DNA of 9,635 bases from Candidatus Wallbacteria bacterium. Lineage in GTDB: Bacteria; Muiribacteriota; JAQTZZ01. Location of the stretch: contig JAQTRI010000112.1 of NCBI GenBank assembly GCA_028711905.1, forward strand, positions 1 through 9,635. The letters run 5' to 3'. Each line of letters starts with the position of its first letter. Positions within the stretch are counted from its first letter, which is position 1. Position numbers and translations under genes: made by a program. This document shows positions 7,246-9,635 of this stretch, one piece after another. The notes under the pieces were generated by a model. It ran no database searches and was not told where the DNA came from. It saw only the letters and a list, made by a program, of their open reading frames with translations.

Positions 7246-9635
7246 ATGACAAACGGCATGAACGGAGAAAAGATATCAACTGCAACCGGGTCCATCGCCT
7301 GGATGGTACGCAACCCGGTGACTGCGCACCTGGTGATGCTGATACTGCTTGTGTGTGGCGTATTGACCGCCATGACTATCAGGCAGGAGGTTTTTCCTTC
7401 CAGTGACCCCAGGCGAATCCAGATATCCCTGTCTTATCCCGGTGCCAGCCCTGAAGAGGTTGAGCAGGGGATTGTCCTGGCTATAGAAGAGAAGGTCCGG
7501 GGGATGACCGGCATCAAGGACATGACATCTTCGTCGAGGGAAGGGCGCGGAACCGTCAGCCTCGAGGTTCAGGAAGGAGTCGATGCGCAGAAGGTCTTTC
7601 AGGATGTTTTGCAGGCTGTATCCAGGATCAGCACTTTTCCCGAGGAAGCGGAAAAGCCTGACATTTCTTTAGTCGCCCGTACCATGCAGGTGATCAACAT
7701 TGTGCTTTTTGGTGATTATTCGGAAAAAATCCTGCGCCAGCAGGCCGAAGTAATCAGGGACATGCTGTTGTCAGACAGGAACATTACCCAGGTGGAACTG
7801 GGAGGAATCAAGGATTATGAAATCACAATCTCTGTGCCGAGAGAGGCCCTCCGCAAATACAATCTGACCTTGTCACGCATTGCCTCGAAAATCAAGTCTC
7901 TGGCTCTGGAATTGCCAAGCGGGGGCATTAAGACCAGGGGAGGAGAGATCCTGATCCGGATGAAAGAAAGGCGCGAGTTCGGTCACGAGTTCGCCCTGCT
8001 GCCTATAGTTACCACAGCCGAAGGCTCAGTTGTGCGGCTGGGGGATATCGCAACCATAGCAGATGATCTGGCAGATTCGGACAACTACGGGTATTACAAC
8101 GGTAAACCGGCTGTGCTGGTTGAGGTTTACAGCACTGACGAGGAAACTCCGCTTGCAGTCGCCGCTGCCGCGCACAGGGTGGTTGATGAGCTCCAGGAAT
8201 CTTTACCCGCCGGGCTGCATATTGAGGTCCGTTCCGATATGTCCAAGACATACAGACAGCGGCTGGAACTTCTCGGAAAGAACGGTCTGATGGGGGTTTT
8301 GCTGATCCTGATCGTTCTTGGTGTGTTCCTGGAAATGCGCTTAGCCTTCTGGGTCATGATGAGCATCCCTGTTTCCTGCCTCGGAGGATTGATTCTGCTG
8401 CCGCTTCTGGGAGTCACCATCAATATGATGTCCATTTTCGGATTTCTTCTGGCCCTGGGAATTATGGTCGATGCTGCTGTGGTGGTTGGGGAGAATGTAT
8501 ACGACCATCATGAAAAGGGAGAGCCCTTCTATCAGGCGGCGATTGCAGGCACTCAGGAAGTGGCTGTTCCAGTGACATACAGTGTGCTGACCAATGTCGT
8601 GACCTTTATGCCATTGCTGTATATGCCCGGCCAGATCGGCCGGATGTGGTATACAGTTCCTGTTGTCGTGATCTGCGTGTTCACCTTAGCTTTGTTTCAA
8701 AGCCTGTACCTGCTGCCTGCATCACTGGGGCATGGCGGAGGGACTCCGCGCACCGGGGCGGGCAGGAAATTGCGGGAATTGAATCACACTTTTAATTTCT
8801 GGTTTACGGGCATGGTGGAGAAGTTTTACAGTCCTCTGGTAATGGTAGCTCTTGAGAGGCGCTATTTAGTTCTGGCGTTGAGTGTGGCGATGATGATTCT
8901 GACCATCGGCTATGTGCGGAGCGGCAGAATCGGCATGATTCCCATGATGCAGGTGGAATCGGATTATTCCAGTGTCACGGCTGCTCTGCCATACGGTTCT
9001 CCAGTGGAAGATACTCAGAAGGTCAGAGCCAGGCTGGAAGAAGCGGCCAGGAAGGTGGCTCTGGCTAATGGTGGATCAGAACTGATGATCGGAGTTTATT
9101 CCAGGATCGGAGGCTCCTTCAGGAATCTGTCCGGCGGACATGTGCTTAATGTCATGGCTTTTCTGACCGGGCCAGGTACCAGGCCGATCTCCACAAGGGA
9201 ATTCACTAATCTCTGGCGCAGGGAAACAGGAACAATTCGCGGGCTTGACACTATCATGTTTGAATCAGACCGCGGAGGTCCCGGTTCAGGATCATCGCTG
9301 TCTCTGCAGTTATCTCATTCGAATAATGATATTCTGGCTGCGGCTGGTGCCGAGCTCGCCGAACGGCTCGAGCAGTTCCCGATCGTCAGTGATGTGGACA
9401 GCGGATTTTCTCCGGGAAAACCGCAACTCGATTTCCGGATGCTCCCAGAGGGGGTATCCCTGGGACTGACGACTTCCGATGTTGCCCAGCAGATTCGTCA
9501 CGCGTTTAACGGAGCCGAGGCTTTGCGCCAGCAGCGCGGACGCGATGAAATAAGGGCTGTGGTGCGGTTTCCCATGAATGAACGGGAGTCAGAGGCTGAT
9601 ATTGAGGCACTGATGATACTCACCCCTGCCGGCAC
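7246..9635 (+). CDS. RND-family efflux permease, 3'-truncated by the window end
   Basis: The frame is open from ATG 7246 to the edge: 796 codons of a family usually just over 1000 residues. TM1 is about 26-45, followed by the Phe-Pro (50-51) and Tyr-Pro-Gly-Ala-Ser-Pro-Glu-Glu-Val motifs that open the first porter domain. TM2-TM6 fall at about 347-490, TM7 at 540-557, and the second periplasmic loop runs to the edge. TM4 reads Gly-Ile-Met-Val-Asp409-Ala-Ala and ends in Gly-Glu-Asn-Val. Asp409 aligns with AcrB Asp407, but the second Asp (AcrB Asp408) is Ala, as in the heavy-metal pump CusA. The family drives export by proton influx and works as a trimer with the adaptor encoded just upstream. 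The substrate could be metals, drugs or other small molecules; the single-Asp pattern hints at a CusA-like proton path but does not settle it. The later membrane segments that complete the relay are out of view. Confidence 0.93.
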   Translation, partial: MTNGMNGEKISTATGSIAWMVRNPVTAHLVMLILLVCGVLTAMTIRQEVFPSSDPRRIQISLSYPGASPEEVEQGIVLAIEEKVRGMTGIKDMTSSSREGRGTVSLEVQEGVDAQKVFQDVLQAVSRISTFPEEAEKPDISLVARTMQVINIVLFGDYSEKILRQQAEVIRDMLLSDRNITQVELGGIKDYEITISVPREALRKYNLTLSRIASKIKSLALELPSGGIKTRGGEILIRMKERREFGHEFALLPIVTTAEGSVVRLGDIATIADDLADSDNYGYYNGKPAVLVEVYSTDEETPLAVAAAAHRVVDELQESLPAGLHIEVRSDMSKTYRQRLELLGKNGLMGVLLILIVLGVFLEMRLAFWVMMSIPVSCLGGLILLPLLGVTINMMSIFGFLLALGIMVDAAVVVGENVYDHHEKGEPFYQAAIAGTQEVAVPVTYSVLTNVVTFMPLLYMPGQIGRMWYTVPVVVICVFTLALFQSLYLLPASLGHGGGTPRTGAGRKLRELNHTFNFWFTGMVEKFYSPLVMVALERRYLVLALSVAMMILTIGYVRSGRIGMIPMMQVESDYSSVTAALPYGSPVEDTQKVRARLEEAARKVALANGGSELMIGVYSRIGGSFRNLSGGHVLNVMAFLTGPGTRPISTREFTNLWRRETGTIRGLDTIMFESDRGGPGSGSSLSLQLSHSNNDILAAAGAELAERLEQFPIVSDVDSGFSPGKPQLDFRMLPEGVSLGLTTSDVAQQIRHAFNGAEALRQQRGRDEIRAVVRFPMNERESEADIEALMILTPAG

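Noticed and set aside
1..9635. Mobile element, CRISPR, tRNA, rRNA or defence island.
   Set aside because: I saw no transposase or integrase motif, no regularly spaced DNA repeats other than the protein-level TPR period, no cloverleaf-like sequence and no rRNA signature.

Overview
The window looks like ordinary chromosomal DNA from a diderm (Gram-negative-type) bacterium. The main reason is a membrane-fusion-protein/RND-transporter pair at the right end, which only makes sense in a cell with an outer membrane. Base composition is roughly balanced. Genes are tightly packed, and starts are preceded by recognisable AAGGAG/GGGAGG-type ribosome binding sites. I cannot name the lineage from the sequence. 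The long TPR scaffold and the PHP-like membrane protein would suit a deltaproteobacterium-like or uncultured candidate-phylum genome, but that is a guess. I see no phage genes, transposases, CRISPR arrays, tRNAs or rRNAs.

Left part (1-2775, + strand): the 3' portion or whole of a very large two-part protein. It has an N-terminal PHP-like (histidinol-phosphatase/polymerase family) domain with a clear His-x-His motif but a degenerate second motif, an Arg-rich middle, about six hydrophobic membrane segments and a helical C-terminal tail. This is the least explained gene of the window.

Middle part (2813 to about 5871, - strand): a two-gene operon converging on the first gene. It is read as a small Nudix hydrolase followed by a giant TPR protein, joined by a one-base TGATG stop/start overlap. 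The TPR protein is almost pure repeat: 11 TPRs, a charged linker of about 38 residues that is probably a coiled coil, then 12 more TPRs, all in strict 34-residue register.

Right part (5872-9635, + strand): a 0.1-kb divergent control region followed by an efflux operon. A periplasmic adaptor (HlyD/AcrA-type) is followed after 3 bases by an RND permease that is cut off by the window end. The permease has a single Asp (Asp-Ala-Ala) in TM4 where multidrug RND pumps have Asp-Asp. This pair would span the inner membrane and periplasm and would need an outer-membrane TolC-type channel that is not in view.

The three blocks do not form one obvious pathway. The strongest candidate for something undescribed is the PHP-like/membrane fusion protein. 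The Nudix-TPR coupling and the TM4 feature of the RND pump are secondary points.
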